Source of the DNA: Gammaproteobacteria bacterium
GTDB taxonomy: Bacteria > Pseudomonadota > Gammaproteobacteria > UBA9214
Assembly (NCBI GenBank): GCA_030632175.1
Contig: DAOVVG010000001.1
Location: 1 to 41,131 of the forward strand
Length of the DNA stretch: 41,131 nucleotides
Reading direction: 5' to 3'
How positions within the stretch are numbered: position 1 is the first letter of the stretch; each line of letters starts with the position of its first letter. Under the pieces are notes generated by a model that had not been told where the DNA came from, did not search any database, and saw nothing but the letters and a program-made list of their open reading frames with translations. Of the stretch, positions 16,771-24,897 are shown one piece after another. Both the position numbers and the translations under genes were made by a program.

Positions 16771-16836
16771 TGTAGGAGCGGACCGTGTCCGCGATTTGTT
16801 TGGCCACCGAAATCGCGGACACGGTCCGCTCCTACA
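16771..16836. repeat. REPIN-like paired REP, copy B2 (head-to-head)
   Basis: Perfect 26-bp inverted arms (16771-16796 and 16811-16836) around a 14-nt spacer. Each arm starts TGTAGGAG and holds an internal hairpin GCGGAC-cgt-GTCCGC ending CGCGATT. It fills most of the hisG-hisD gap. The arms are identical in sequence to those of copy B3. Confidence 0.92.
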
Positions 16837-16850
16837 GGTAGTGATAATGA

Positions 16851-17483
16851 TCAAGCAGACACGGCTGTTTTCAGATGCGCGATGAACTCCGTGACACGCG
16901 CATGCTTCATTTTCATGGCCGCCTTGTTAACCACCAGCCGTGAGCTGATGTCGGCGATATGCTCCAGCGGCACCAGGCCATTGGCCTTCAGGGTGTTACC
17001 GGTATCCACCACATCAACGATGCGGTCTGCCAGACCGACCAGCGGTGCCAGTTCCATGGAACCGTATAATTTGATTATCTCTACCTGCTCCTGGCGGTCA
17101 GCATAAAAGCGCCGGGTACTCTGCACGTACTTGGTCGCAATCCGTAACCGGCTCTGTTTCCCGCCTCCGTGTTCCGGCCCCGCCACCATCAATCGGCAAC
17201 GCGCTATTCCCAGGTCCAGCGGTTCATACAGACCTTCACCACCATGTTCCATCAGGACGTCCTTGCCGGCTACGCCGATATCTGCCGCGCCATAACCCAC
17301 GTAGGTCGGCACATCAGCAGCACGGATAATGACCAGCTTGACGTCTTGCTGGTTGGTATCGAGAATCAGTTTGCGACTGGTTTCGGGGTCATCGACCGGC
17401 TCGATACCGGCAGCAGCCAGCAGCGGCAGGGTTTCCTCGAAAATACGGCCCTTGGAGAGAGCGATAGTGAGTGTGTTATTCAT
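16851..17483 (-). CDS. hisG: ATP phosphoribosyltransferase, short form (catalytic subunit)
   Basis: First enzyme of histidine synthesis, joining ATP and PRPP. The protein is 210 residues, so it is the short HisG-S form, lacking the C-terminal histidine-binding regulatory domain of the ~300-residue long form. Features include IALSKGRIFEE at the N-terminus, VPTYVGYGAADIGVAGKD, and the PRPP loop DVVDTGNTLKANGL. Short forms work as a hetero-octamer with HisZ, which is not encoded here. It lies between murA and hisD, as in Pseudomonas, flanked by two almost identical REPINs. Confidence 0.96.
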   Translation of the reverse strand: MNNTLTIALSKGRIFEETLPLLAAAGIEPVDDPETSRKLILDTNQQDVKLVIIRAADVPTYVGYGAADIGVAGKDVLMEHGGEGLYEPLDLGIARCRLMVAGPEHGGGKQSRLRIATKYVQSTRRFYADRQEQVEIIKLYGSMELAPLVGLADRIVDVVDTGNTLKANGLVPLEHIADISSRLVVNKAAMKMKHARVTEFIAHLKTAVSA

Positions 17484-17561
17484 GGGCAGTAAGTTTCAGG
17501 CAGAAACCGCCATTTTACAAGCATATTGGCAGGTTGAGAACGGATACCCGTGTGATTTTTC

Positions 17562-17627
17562 TGTAGGAGCGGACCGTGTCCGCGATTTTTTTATATACCG
17601 CAATCGCGGACACGGTCCGCTCCTACA
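17562..17627. repeat. REPIN-like paired REP, copy B3 (head-to-head)
   Basis: Perfect 26-bp inverted arms (17562-17587 and 17602-17627) with a 14-nt, AT-rich spacer. Arm sequence is the same as in copy B2. It ends 6 nt from the murA stop codon, so the murA transcript would carry it before reaching hisG. Confidence 0.92.
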
Positions 17628-17633
17628 GGGACA

Positions 17634-18893
17634 CTAATCCGGTACCCGGCGAATGTTCGCGCCAAGCTGTGCCAGCTTTTCTTCAATGCGCTCATAACCG
17701 CGATCAATGTGGTAAATACGGTCAATCGTCGTCTCACCGTCCGCCACCAGCCCCGCCAGTACCAGGCTGGCCGATGCACGCAGATCGGTAGCCATCACCG
17801 GTGCCCCGGCAAGTTGCTCCACACCCTGGCTGATGGCTGTATTGCCCTCAAGCTGGATTTTTGCGCCCATTCGCTGCATTTCCTGCACATGCATAAAACG
17901 GTTTTCAAACACGGTTTCGGTAATCGTGCCCGAGCCCTCTGCCACCACATTCAGGGCGGTAAACTGCGCCTGCATGTCGGTAGGAAATGCCGGATAAGGT
18001 GCCGTATGGATATTGACTGCCTGCGGCCGCTTGCCGTGCATGTCGAGTTCAATCCAGTCCTCACCCACGGTGATTTCGGCACCGGCCTCGCGCAGCGCCT
18101 GCAGCACCGCGTCCATGATATCCGGACGGGTATCCTTCACCTTGATGTGTCCACCGGTTATCGCTGCGGCCACCAGGTAACTGCCGGTTTCGATCCGGTC
18201 AGGCAAAACCTTGTACTCGGTACCCGACAAACGTTCCACACCTTCAATGTGAATGGTATCGGTACCGTGCCCGGTAATGATTGCGCCCATGCTGATAAGA
18301 CAATTCGCCAGGTCAGTCACTTCCGGCTCACGGGCGGCATTCTCAATCACCGTTTCACCGTCTGCCAGCGTTGCTGCCATCATCAGGTTTTCCGTACCGG
18401 TCACCGTGACGACATCCATGACCAGTCGCGCACCTTTCAGGCGATCAACACGCGCCTTGATATATCCATTCTCCACTTCAATGTCCGCACCCATGGCCTG
18501 CAAGCCCTTGATGTGCAGATTGACTGGCCGGGAACCGATAGCACAGCCACCCGGTAACGAAACATCAGCGCGCCCGAAACGGGACAGCATGGGGCCCAGC
18601 ACGAGAATGGAAGAGCGCATGGTGCGCACCAGTTCATAAGGTGCATACAACGAATTAATGGTGCTGCTATCGACCACGATATCCATTTTCTCATCCACCG
18701 TGAGATGAATGCCCATGCGACCCAGCAACTCCATGGTGGTCGTCACATCATGCAGGTGCGGGATATTGCGGACCGTGACCGGGCTGTCGGCCAGCAGCGT
18801 TGCCGCCATGATAGGCAGCACCGCATTCTTCGCACCGGAGATGCGTATCTCGCCCTCGAGGCGTTCCCCGCCATTGATAATTAATCTGTCCAC
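17634..18893 (-). CDS. murA: UDP-N-acetylglucosamine 1-carboxyvinyltransferase
   Basis: Transfers enolpyruvate from PEP to UDP-GlcNAc, the first committed step of peptidoglycan synthesis, in the cytoplasm. The protein is 419 residues, the same as E. coli. The active-site loop PGGCAIG holds Cys117 (the fosfomycin target). Lys22 and Asn23 in SGAKNAVLP match the PEP/UDP-sugar-binding residues, and FPTDMQAQF near residue 303 is conserved. ibaG is 11 bp upstream, the classical pairing. Confidence 0.97.
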   Translation of the reverse strand: MDRLIINGGERLEGEIRISGAKNAVLPIMAATLLADSPVTVRNIPHLHDVTTTMELLGRMGIHLTVDEKMDIVVDSSTINSLYAPYELVRTMRSSILVLGPMLSRFGRADVSLPGGCAIGSRPVNLHIKGLQAMGADIEVENGYIKARVDRLKGARLVMDVVTVTGTENLMMAATLADGETVIENAAREPEVTDLANCLISMGAIITGHGTDTIHIEGVERLSGTEYKVLPDRIETGSYLVAAAITGGHIKVKDTRPDIMDAVLQALREAGAEITVGEDWIELDMHGKRPQAVNIHTAPYPAFPTDMQAQFTALNVVAEGSGTITETVFENRFMHVQEMQRMGAKIQLEGNTAISQGVEQLAGAPVMATDLRASASLVLAGLVADGETTIDRIYHIDRGYERIEEKLAQLGANIRRVPD

Positions 18894-18904
18894 TGAAATC
18901 GCGC

Positions 18905-19150
18905 TTACTGAATACGCCGCTGGCTTGCCCAGGCTTCAGGCGTATAGGTATGCAGTGCCAGCGCATGCAACTCACCGCTGAAGTGGTCACCGAGCGTGCC
19001 ATAAACGAGCTGATGCTGTTGCACCATGGATCGCCCCTCAAACTGTTCGCTGATCACGACCGCCTCGAAATGGTCACCCTCACCCTTCACGATGACCTCC
19101 GCACCGGGAATACCGGCCTGAATCAATGCTTCAAGTTCACTGCCTAGCAT
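18905..19150 (-). CDS. ibaG: BolA/IbaG-family protein
   Basis: The 81-residue protein has the BolA fold, binds [2Fe-2S] with monothiol glutaredoxins and is linked to acid stress in E. coli. The KGEGDHFEAVVISEQFEG segment and the FSGELHALALHTYTPEAW C-terminus fit the family, with a conserved His near residue 67. It is located between mlaB and murA as in E. coli mlaFEDCB-ibaG-murA, which favours IbaG over BolA. Confidence 0.93.
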   Translation of the reverse strand: MLGSELEALIQAGIPGAEVIVKGEGDHFEAVVISEQFEGRSMVQQHQLVYGTLGDHFSGELHALALHTYTPEAWASQRRIQ

Positions 19151-19184
19151 GGGTCTTATTGGTCCTTGTTCAAAAAGTAATCAT

Positions 19185-19484
19185 CTAGTTAAGCGAGAGA
19201 ATATCATCCAATCCGCAAACCCGCGCAATTGAAAGCAACTGTACCGGGATATTTACAAATTCAATGCTATTACCGGCAATTTCCGATTCCCGCAACCATT
19301 CCACCAGCAACGCAAGACCGGCACTGTCAGCGCGGGTCACTCCCCTGAGATCAATCGTGAGCTGCTTTTTGCCAAGCATATTGACACCGGCATGCCGCAG
19401 CACTGACGGCACCGAGGCAAAACCCAGCTCACCCTGAAGCAGCCAGCTGCCGTCGTCATTCTCCACCAGTTGCGCATCAGCCAT
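19185..19484 (-). CDS. mlaB: MlaB-type STAS domain protein
   Basis: The 99-residue STAS-domain subunit of the MlaFEDB inner-membrane phospholipid transporter stabilises the ATPase. LTIDLRGVTRADSAGLALLVEWLR is the STAS core, with Ser in ADSAG at the site phosphorylated in anti-sigma antagonists. It follows mlaD by 15 bp with no mlaC between, and precedes ibaG. Confidence 0.9.
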   Translation of the reverse strand: MADAQLVENDDGSWLLQGELGFASVPSVLRHAGVNMLGKKQLTIDLRGVTRADSAGLALLVEWLRESEIAGNSIEFVNIPVQLLSIARVCGLDDILSLN

Positions 19485-19499
19485 CGGTCAGCGCTCGCG

Positions 19500-19967
19500 C
19501 TACTCTTCGCCACCGGCACTGGTGCTGTACAGGAACTGTCCAATGATCTGCTCCATCACCAGCGCAGACTGGGTCAGTTGTACGCGGTCACCATCAGCAA
19601 GATTTTCCATCGAACCGCCCGGCTCCAGCGCAATGTACTGTTCACCCAGCAGGCCGGCGGTAAAAATACTGGCCGAGGTGTCCTCAGGAAAACCGTTATA
19701 GTTGGAGTAGATACGCATGGTGACAACTGCCTCGAAGGCCTTGTCGTCATAATCAATGGCATCAACCCGACCGACCCGCACCCCGGAAACCGTTACCGGG
19801 GAACGCACCTTGAGCCCGCCAATATTCTCGAAACCTGCCGTCAACGTGTAACTGTCCGAACTGGTGACCGCACTCAGGTTACTGACCTGCATGGCAAGCA
19901 TGAACAGGGCTGCAAGACCCAGCGCCACAAACAAACCCACGCCAATTTCAACCATTCTGCTATTCAA
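19500..19967 (-). CDS. mlaD: MlaD, periplasmic MCE-domain lipid-binding subunit
   Basis: Forms the hexameric lipid-conducting ring of the MlaFEDB complex. An N-terminal membrane anchor (VEIGVGLFVALGLAALFMLAM) is followed by one MCE domain with FENIGGLKVRSPVTVSGVRVGRV and LLGEQYIALEPGG. The chosen start is a TTG at 19967, 9 nt after a GGAG Shine-Dalgarno (155 residues); an in-frame TTG at 19982 would overlap the mlaE stop, and an ATG at 19955 is also possible. It is downstream of mlaE, separated by a few bases. Confidence 0.9.
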   Translation of the reverse strand: MNSRMVEIGVGLFVALGLAALFMLAMQVSNLSAVTSSDSYTLTAGFENIGGLKVRSPVTVSGVRVGRVDAIDYDDKAFEAVVTMRIYSNYNGFPEDTSASIFTAGLLGEQYIALEPGGSMENLADGDRVQLTQSALVMEQIIGQFLYSTSAGGEE

Positions 19968-19971
19968 GATT

Positions 19972-20751
19972 CTAGTCTCCAAACATCAATGCCGTAAGAA
20001 CAAAGTCCAGTCCGAGCACCGCCAGCGAGGTATGAACCACGGTACGCGTGGTGGCACGACTGACACCTGCCGCGGTTGGCACCGCGTCATAACCTTCAAA
20101 CAACGCAATCCAGCCCGCCACAAAACCAAAAACAATACTCTTGATGATGCCATTATATACATCACCCTGCAGATCTACCTTATCCTGCATTTGCCCCCAG
20201 AAAGCACCGTCATCCACACCCAGCAGGCCGACACCCACAAGATAGCCGCCATATATACCAATAGCACTGAATATGGCTGCCAGCAGGGGTAATGAGATAA
20301 AAGAAGCCAGAAAACGCGGCGTCACCACGCGCTGCACCGGATCTACCGCCATCATTTCCATCCCGGACAGCTGCTCGGTCGCCTTCATCAGACCAATCTC
20401 GGCCGTCAGCGCCGAACCGGCTCGCCCGGCAAACAACAGCGCCGCAACCACCGGCCCCAGCTCCCGCACCAGCGACAGCGCCACCATCACACCCAGGGAA
20501 TCTTCAGCGCCAAAATCAACCAGCGTATTATAGCCCTGCAACCCCAGCACCAACCCCACGAACAAGCCTGAAACCAGGATAATCAGCAGGGTCAGCACGC
20601 CGACTGTGTAGAGTTGTGTGAGTATCAGGCGCGGCCTGATCAGCACCCCCGGAATGGTTGTAAATATCTGCAGTAAAAACAGGTGTCCGCGCCCAAGTCG
20701 CTGAAAGAACCCGAGGGTTACCCTGCCAAGTTTCTGCAATGCATCCAGCAT
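19972..20751 (-). CDS. mlaE: MlaE, ABC transporter permease for phospholipid trafficking
   Basis: The 259-residue MlaE/permease has five or so membrane helices. The MlaE family features SLVRELGPVVAALLFAGRAGSALTAEIGLMK (region 90-125) and MMAVDPVQRVVTPRFLA are clear. It works in the inner membrane with MlaF, MlaD and MlaB, moving phospholipids between the membranes. It starts 2 bp after mlaF. Confidence 0.95.
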   Translation of the reverse strand: MLDALQKLGRVTLGFFQRLGRGHLFLLQIFTTIPGVLIRPRLILTQLYTVGVLTLLIILVSGLFVGLVLGLQGYNTLVDFGAEDSLGVMVALSLVRELGPVVAALLFAGRAGSALTAEIGLMKATEQLSGMEMMAVDPVQRVVTPRFLASFISLPLLAAIFSAIGIYGGYLVGVGLLGVDDGAFWGQMQDKVDLQGDVYNGIIKSIVFGFVAGWIALFEGYDAVPTAAGVSRATTRTVVHTSLAVLGLDFVLTALMFGD

Positions 20752-20753
20752 GG

Positions 20754-21560
20754 TCAGGCCCGTCCACCGCGCAACAAATCATCCCTGAAATCAGCTGCCG
20801 GATAATGAAAGGCCACCGGCCCGTCAGCCTTGCCATCCAGAAACTGACGCGCCCACTCAGAGTCGGATGCCAATAATGCTTCCGGTTTGCCGTGCTCGAT
20901 TACCTTGCCTTGCGACAGCAGGTAAACATAGTCGGCAATCGCTGCTGTTTCCAGCACATCATGCGACACTACGATACTGGTCAGTCCGAGCGCGTCATTC
21001 AGTTCCCGGATCAGTTTTACCAGGATACCCTTGGAGATCGGGTCCTGTCCGGTAAACGGTTCATCGTACATTACCATCATCGGATCCAGGGCAATGGCCC
21101 GCGCCAGTGCAACCCGCCGGGCCATACCGCCGGAAAGTTCGCTGGGCATCATGGCAGACGCACCACGCAGCCCCACCGCCTGCAGCTTCATCAGCACCAG
21201 GTCGCGTATCAAGGCATCCGGCAGGCGGGTGTGCTCGCGTATTGGGTAGGCGACATTCTCGAAGACATTGATATCCGTCAACAGCGCACCGCTCTGAAAC
21301 AGCATGCCCATTTTCTTGCGCAGTTCAAAAAGCCCGTGCCGGCTTAATCCGGTGACCTCTTCCCCGTAGACCCTGATTGAACCGGACTGTGGACGTAACT
21401 GGCCACCAATAAGTTTCAGCAGCGTGGTCTTGCCGGTGCCGCTGGGCCCCATGATGGCGGTCACACCATCCGGCTCGATATCCAGGTCGATACCGTCAAA
21501 AATCATGCGCTCGCCACGTGCAAAATGCAGATCTCTGATTTGTACCACCGGTTCCGTCAT
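20754..21560 (-). CDS. mlaF: MlaF, ATPase of the phospholipid ABC transporter
   Basis: ABC ATPase powering MlaFEDB. From the chosen start (MTEPVVQIRDLHF) the protein is 268 residues, matching E. coli MlaF (~269). Walker A is GPSGTGKTT (38-46), the signature LSGGMARR, and Walker B MMVMYDEPFTGQDP. The C-terminal tail DGKADGPVAFHYPAADF is typical of MlaF. The frame stays open upstream with ATG at 21581 and GTG at 21605; no start has a clear Shine-Dalgarno, so the N-terminus is uncertain. It is first of mlaFEDB-ibaG-murA and divergent from yrbG. Confidence 0.95.
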   Translation of the reverse strand: MTEPVVQIRDLHFARGERMIFDGIDLDIEPDGVTAIMGPSGTGKTTLLKLIGGQLRPQSGSIRVYGEEVTGLSRHGLFELRKKMGMLFQSGALLTDINVFENVAYPIREHTRLPDALIRDLVLMKLQAVGLRGASAMMPSELSGGMARRVALARAIALDPMMVMYDEPFTGQDPISKGILVKLIRELNDALGLTSIVVSHDVLETAAIADYVYLLSQGKVIEHGKPEALLASDSEWARQFLDGKADGPVAFHYPAADFRDDLLRGGRA

Positions 21561-21600
21561 ACGGTTGTGCGCTCTGTTCATGCTGGGCTGTCGCACAGAC

Positions 21601-21614
21601 ACCAAACGTTTGGT
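21601..21614. promoter_or_regulatory. Perfect 14-bp palindrome between mlaF and yrbG
   Basis: ACCAAACGTTTGGT is a perfect 14-bp dyad in the divergent mlaF-yrbG control region. A plus-strand TATGAT -10 box lies 17 nt downstream of its TTTGGT half, which could serve as a weak -35. A transcription-factor operator is an inference. Confidence 0.35.
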
Positions 21615-21771
21615 CTGCGCGTAACGGCGTGTATGATAATGCAGAATGGGTCCAAGAGCTTGCTTGATGAAGAATTTTTTACCGCACAGATCTCACATGG
21701 CCGGCCTGGCAGCCGTAAGCTGCACCGGCCAGCCATTCCCGGCCGGTCTCCAGCGGCCGGAATAAATAACC

Positions 21772-22743
21772 ATGTGGATGGAACTGCTGGCCATTGTGGC
21801 CGGATTCACCCTGCTCACCTGGAGTGCCGACCGTTTTGTCGCCGGCGCCAGTGCGATCGCCTATAACCTTAATGTATCGCCACTCATTATCGGTCTGACC
21901 ATTGTTAGCGTGGGTACCTCGGCGCCTGAGATCCTGGTGTCCGCCGTTGCCTCGCTGCAAGGCAACGGCGCACTGGCCATCGGCAACGCACTGGGTTCCA
22001 ACATTATAAATATCGCCCTGGTGCTGGGTGTAACCGCCATGATTGTGCCGCTGAATATTCATTCGGGTATCGTGCGGCGTGAACTCCCGGTCCTCATCGG
22101 CGTCATGATACTGGCCCTGGTACTGATACTCGACGGCACACTGGGACAACTGGATGGCCTGGTATTGCTGAGTGGTATGGTTCTGATGCTGGTCTGGGTA
22201 ACCCGTATCGGGCTGAAGGAAAAGTCTTCCCGTGACCCCATGAGTAAAGAGTTTGCCGAAGAGGTCCCCACCAGCATGCGTATGTCAAGCGCTGCCATGT
22301 GGACGATCGTCGGCGCACTGGCGCTGCTCGCCAGCTCGAAGATGCTGGTCTGGGGTGCGGTGTCCATTGCACATAATATGGGCGTTAGTGACCTGGTCAT
22401 TGGCCTGACCATTGTGGCACTGGGCACCAGCCTGCCGGAACTGGCAGCCTGCGTCATGAGCGCCCTCAAAAACGAGCACGACATTGCAATCGGCAATGTC
22501 ATCGGTTCAAACATCTTTAACCTGCTCGCCGTCCTCGGCCTGCCCGGACTGATCAATCCGGGACCTGTTGATGGCATCGTGCTGACGCGCGACTACCCGG
22601 TCATGGTATGCCTGACGCTGGTATTTTTCGTCATGGCCTACGGCTTTCGCGGCCCCGGCCGCATCACCCGTACTGGAGGTACCTGCTTTGTGCTTGCCTT
22701 TGTTGGCTACCAGACCCTGTTATACTTCAGTGAAGTCGCATAA
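21772..22743 (+). CDS. yrbG: YrbG-type Ca2+/Na+ (cation) exchanger
   Basis: The 323-residue inner-membrane protein of the CaCA superfamily has about ten membrane helices. The two inverted alpha repeats are recognised by GTSAPEILVSAV (about 43-54) and ALGTSLPELAACV (about 216-228), each followed by the GNALGSNI or GNVIGSNIFN motif. It is the first gene of the kds-lpt cluster, as in E. coli yrbG-kdsD. Its transport substrate has not been shown for YrbG. Confidence 0.93.
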   Translation: MWMELLAIVAGFTLLTWSADRFVAGASAIAYNLNVSPLIIGLTIVSVGTSAPEILVSAVASLQGNGALAIGNALGSNIINIALVLGVTAMIVPLNIHSGIVRRELPVLIGVMILALVLILDGTLGQLDGLVLLSGMVLMLVWVTRIGLKEKSSRDPMSKEFAEEVPTSMRMSSAAMWTIVGALALLASSKMLVWGAVSIAHNMGVSDLVIGLTIVALGTSLPELAACVMSALKNEHDIAIGNVIGSNIFNLLAVLGLPGLINPGPVDGIVLTRDYPVMVCLTLVFFVMAYGFRGPGRITRTGGTCFVLAFVGYQTLLYFSEVA

Positions 22744-22814
22744 CCGCCAGAACTATCAACCCGGCACACGGTCCGAGAGCATGTCCGGCTGAATTTACCT
22801 AACAGATACTCAAC

Positions 22815-23789
22815 ATGAACGACAGAAAACTGCAGGAACTTGCACTTGCTGTTATCGACACCGAGGCCCGTGCAATTATCGGACTGGCCGCAGAAATCAA
22901 CCAGCCCACTTTCATCCAGGCCTGCCGGCTGATGCTGGCATGCGAAGGTCGTGTGGTGGTCACCGGTATGGGTAAATCCGGGCATATTGCCGGCAAGATT
23001 GCCGCCACCCTCGCCAGCACCGGAACCCCGGCCTTCTTCGTGCACCCCGGCGAAGCCAGTCACGGCGACCTCGGCATGATCACGGCTGCCGACGTGGTGC
23101 TGGCGCTCTCCAATTCCGGCGAAACCGGAGAAATTGTCACCATCCTGCCACTTATCAAACGACTGAATGTGCCGTTGATTGCCATGACCGGTAATCCGGA
23201 GTCCACCCTGTCGCGGGCTGCCACGGCAAACATCAATGTCCGCGTGGACAAGGAAGCCTGCCCGCTGGGGCTGGCGCCAACCGCCAGCACCACGGCCGCT
23301 CTGGCCATGGGCGACGCCCTCGCCGTTGCATTGCTGGAATCACGCGGCTTTACTGAAGAGGACTTTGCCCGTTCACACCCCGGCGGTACGCTTGGACGCC
23401 GCCTGCTGCTGCTGATTGATGACCTGATGCACACCGGCGATGCCATTCCGCAGGTCGGCCTCGCAACCACCCTCAGCGACACCCTGCTGGAAATGACCCG
23501 CAAGGGTCTGGGCATGACGGCCGTGGTCGATGAGCAGGGAAAACTGGCCGGCGTTTTTACCGATGGCGACCTGCGCCGCACCATCGATCAAAAGATCGAC
23601 TTGCACGTTGCACTGGTCAGAGACCTCATGACGGCTGACTGCAAGACCATACACCCCGGCATGCTGGCTGCCGAAGCACTGCAAATCATGGACAGCACCA
23701 AGATCAGCGCCCTGCCCGTCGTAAACAGCGAAAACGAGCTGGTCGGCGCGCTGAACATGCACGATCTACTGCGCGCCGGCGTGGTATAA
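22815..23789 (+). CDS. kdsD: D-arabinose 5-phosphate isomerase
   Basis: Makes arabinose 5-phosphate, the precursor of KDO for lipopolysaccharide. The 324-residue protein has an N-terminal SIS sugar isomerase domain (about 35-180) with GMGKSGHIAGKIAATLASTGTP, ALSNSGETGE and the C-terminal part PTASTTAALAMGDALA. Two CBS domains follow (about 205-325). Length matches E. coli KdsD (328). It is followed by kdsC after 14 bp. Confidence 0.96.
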   Translation: MNDRKLQELALAVIDTEARAIIGLAAEINQPTFIQACRLMLACEGRVVVTGMGKSGHIAGKIAATLASTGTPAFFVHPGEASHGDLGMITAADVVLALSNSGETGEIVTILPLIKRLNVPLIAMTGNPESTLSRAATANINVRVDKEACPLGLAPTASTTAALAMGDALAVALLESRGFTEEDFARSHPGGTLGRRLLLLIDDLMHTGDAIPQVGLATTLSDTLLEMTRKGLGMTAVVDEQGKLAGVFTDGDLRRTIDQKIDLHVALVRDLMTADCKTIHPGMLAAEALQIMDSTKISALPVVNSENELVGALNMHDLLRAGVV

Positions 23790-23803
23790 CCCGGACCACA
23801 TTT

Positions 23804-24325
23804 ATGAAAGACATACTCGAAAGGGCCTCACAGATACGCCTGTTGATCTTCGATGTAGACGGCGTACTCACCGATGGCAGCCTGTTCGTCGGCGATGATG
23901 GACAGGAATACAAGGCCTTCAATTCACGCGACGGACATGGCATCAAGATGCTGCAGAAACACGGCGTCATTGTCGCCATCATTACCGGACGCACCTCAAA
24001 AGTCGTCGAACACCGTATGAAAAATCTTGGTGTCTCGCATGTGTACCAGGGGAAACTGCATAAACTGCCTGCCTACGAGGAACTGGCAAAAAAACTGGAC
24101 ATCAGCGCTGAAGAAACCGCCTATGTCGGCGACGATGTCGTGGACCTGCCGGTTATGCGAAAAGTCGGCCTGGCGATTGCGGTACAGGACGCCCATCCAC
24201 TGGTGCGGACACACAGCCACTGGCAAACCCCCAGCTGTGGCGGACGCGGTGCAGGACGTGATGTCTGTGAAATGCTGATGGAAGCAAAAGGCGTTCTGAA
24301 AGACGAGCTGGGCAGCTATCTGTGA
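23804..24325 (+). CDS. kdsC: KDO 8-phosphate phosphatase
   Basis: HAD-superfamily phosphatase that releases KDO. The 173-residue protein shows motif I DVDGVLTDG (Asp17, Asp19), motif II TGR, motif III Lys in QGKLHKLPAY and motif IV GDDVVDLP. The C-terminal WQTPSCGGRGAGRDVCE is family-specific. Its stop overlaps the GTG start of lptC. Confidence 0.96.
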   Translation: MKDILERASQIRLLIFDVDGVLTDGSLFVGDDGQEYKAFNSRDGHGIKMLQKHGVIVAIITGRTSKVVEHRMKNLGVSHVYQGKLHKLPAYEELAKKLDISAEETAYVGDDVVDLPVMRKVGLAIAVQDAHPLVRTHSHWQTPSCGGRGAGRDVCEMLMEAKGVLKDELGSYL

Positions 24326-24897
24326 ACATCAAGCAAGCCAGCCTGTTTGCATTGCTGTTGCTGATTGTCATCGGCAGCGGCTGGTTTCTGGATAAACAGG
24401 GCAGCAGCCGGCTGCCTGCCAGCGCAAGTACCACCGGCCCCGATTCATTTGTCGAAGACATTAATCTTGCCGTCATGGATGATCTGGGCCAGCTGAAATA
24501 CCGGCTCAGGGCCAAACACATGACCCATTTTCCGAATGAAGAGCTACTCAGGCTGAGTAACCCGGATATCGACATTGTCCACAAGGACGGGGCCATCTGG
24601 CACATCATCGCCGAGCGCGGCGAAGCCGCTACCGCCGGCGACCGCATCTGGTTACTGGGGGCCGTTGATATTCGCCGCCCCGGTACGGCTGCGGATGGTG
24701 CAATCCATGTCATGACCAGTGACCTGCTGATTAAACCGGAGGAGGAACTGGCCGAAACAGATAATGCGGCCACGATTACCGGCAATCGCTACGTAATCAA
24801 CGCCCTCGGCCTCAAGGCATATTTCAGAACCGGCACCCTGGAACTGCTTTCCCGGGTCCGGGGAACCATTGATGGCAAGGGCGATGGCACAGGCTGA
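24322..24897 (+). CDS. lptC: LptC, lipopolysaccharide export bridge protein
   Basis: Bitopic inner-membrane protein linking LptB2FG to periplasmic LptA. The 191-residue protein starts with GTG overlapping the kdsC stop, has one membrane helix (about 6-25) and a periplasmic beta-jellyroll (YRLRAKHMTHFPNEELLRLSNP region), as in the family. It overlaps lptA at its 3' end. Confidence 0.93.
   Translation: MNIKQASLFALLLLIVIGSGWFLDKQGSSRLPASASTTGPDSFVEDINLAVMDDLGQLKYRLRAKHMTHFPNEELLRLSNPDIDIVHKDGAIWHIIAERGEAATAGDRIWLLGAVDIRRPGTAADGAIHVMTSDLLIKPEEELAETDNAATITGNRYVINALGLKAYFRTGTLELLSRVRGTIDGKGDGTG

Noticed and set aside
17484..17561. Histidine attenuator leader before hisG
   Set aside because: No short frame with a run of His codons and no paired terminator/anti-terminator hairpins were seen before hisG.
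16771..17627. REP pairs as simple Rho-independent terminators
   Set aside because: The hairpins lack a consistent following T-run, the arms are shared between copies, and genes of the same operon follow both.
17709..18557. Long open frame of 282 codons on the plus strand opposite murA, and similar ones opposite guaB (1627-2394), petB (10280-10975) and sspA (8313-9086)
   Set aside because: They lie wholly opposite strong conserved genes, have no family features and reflect the base composition of the opposite strand.
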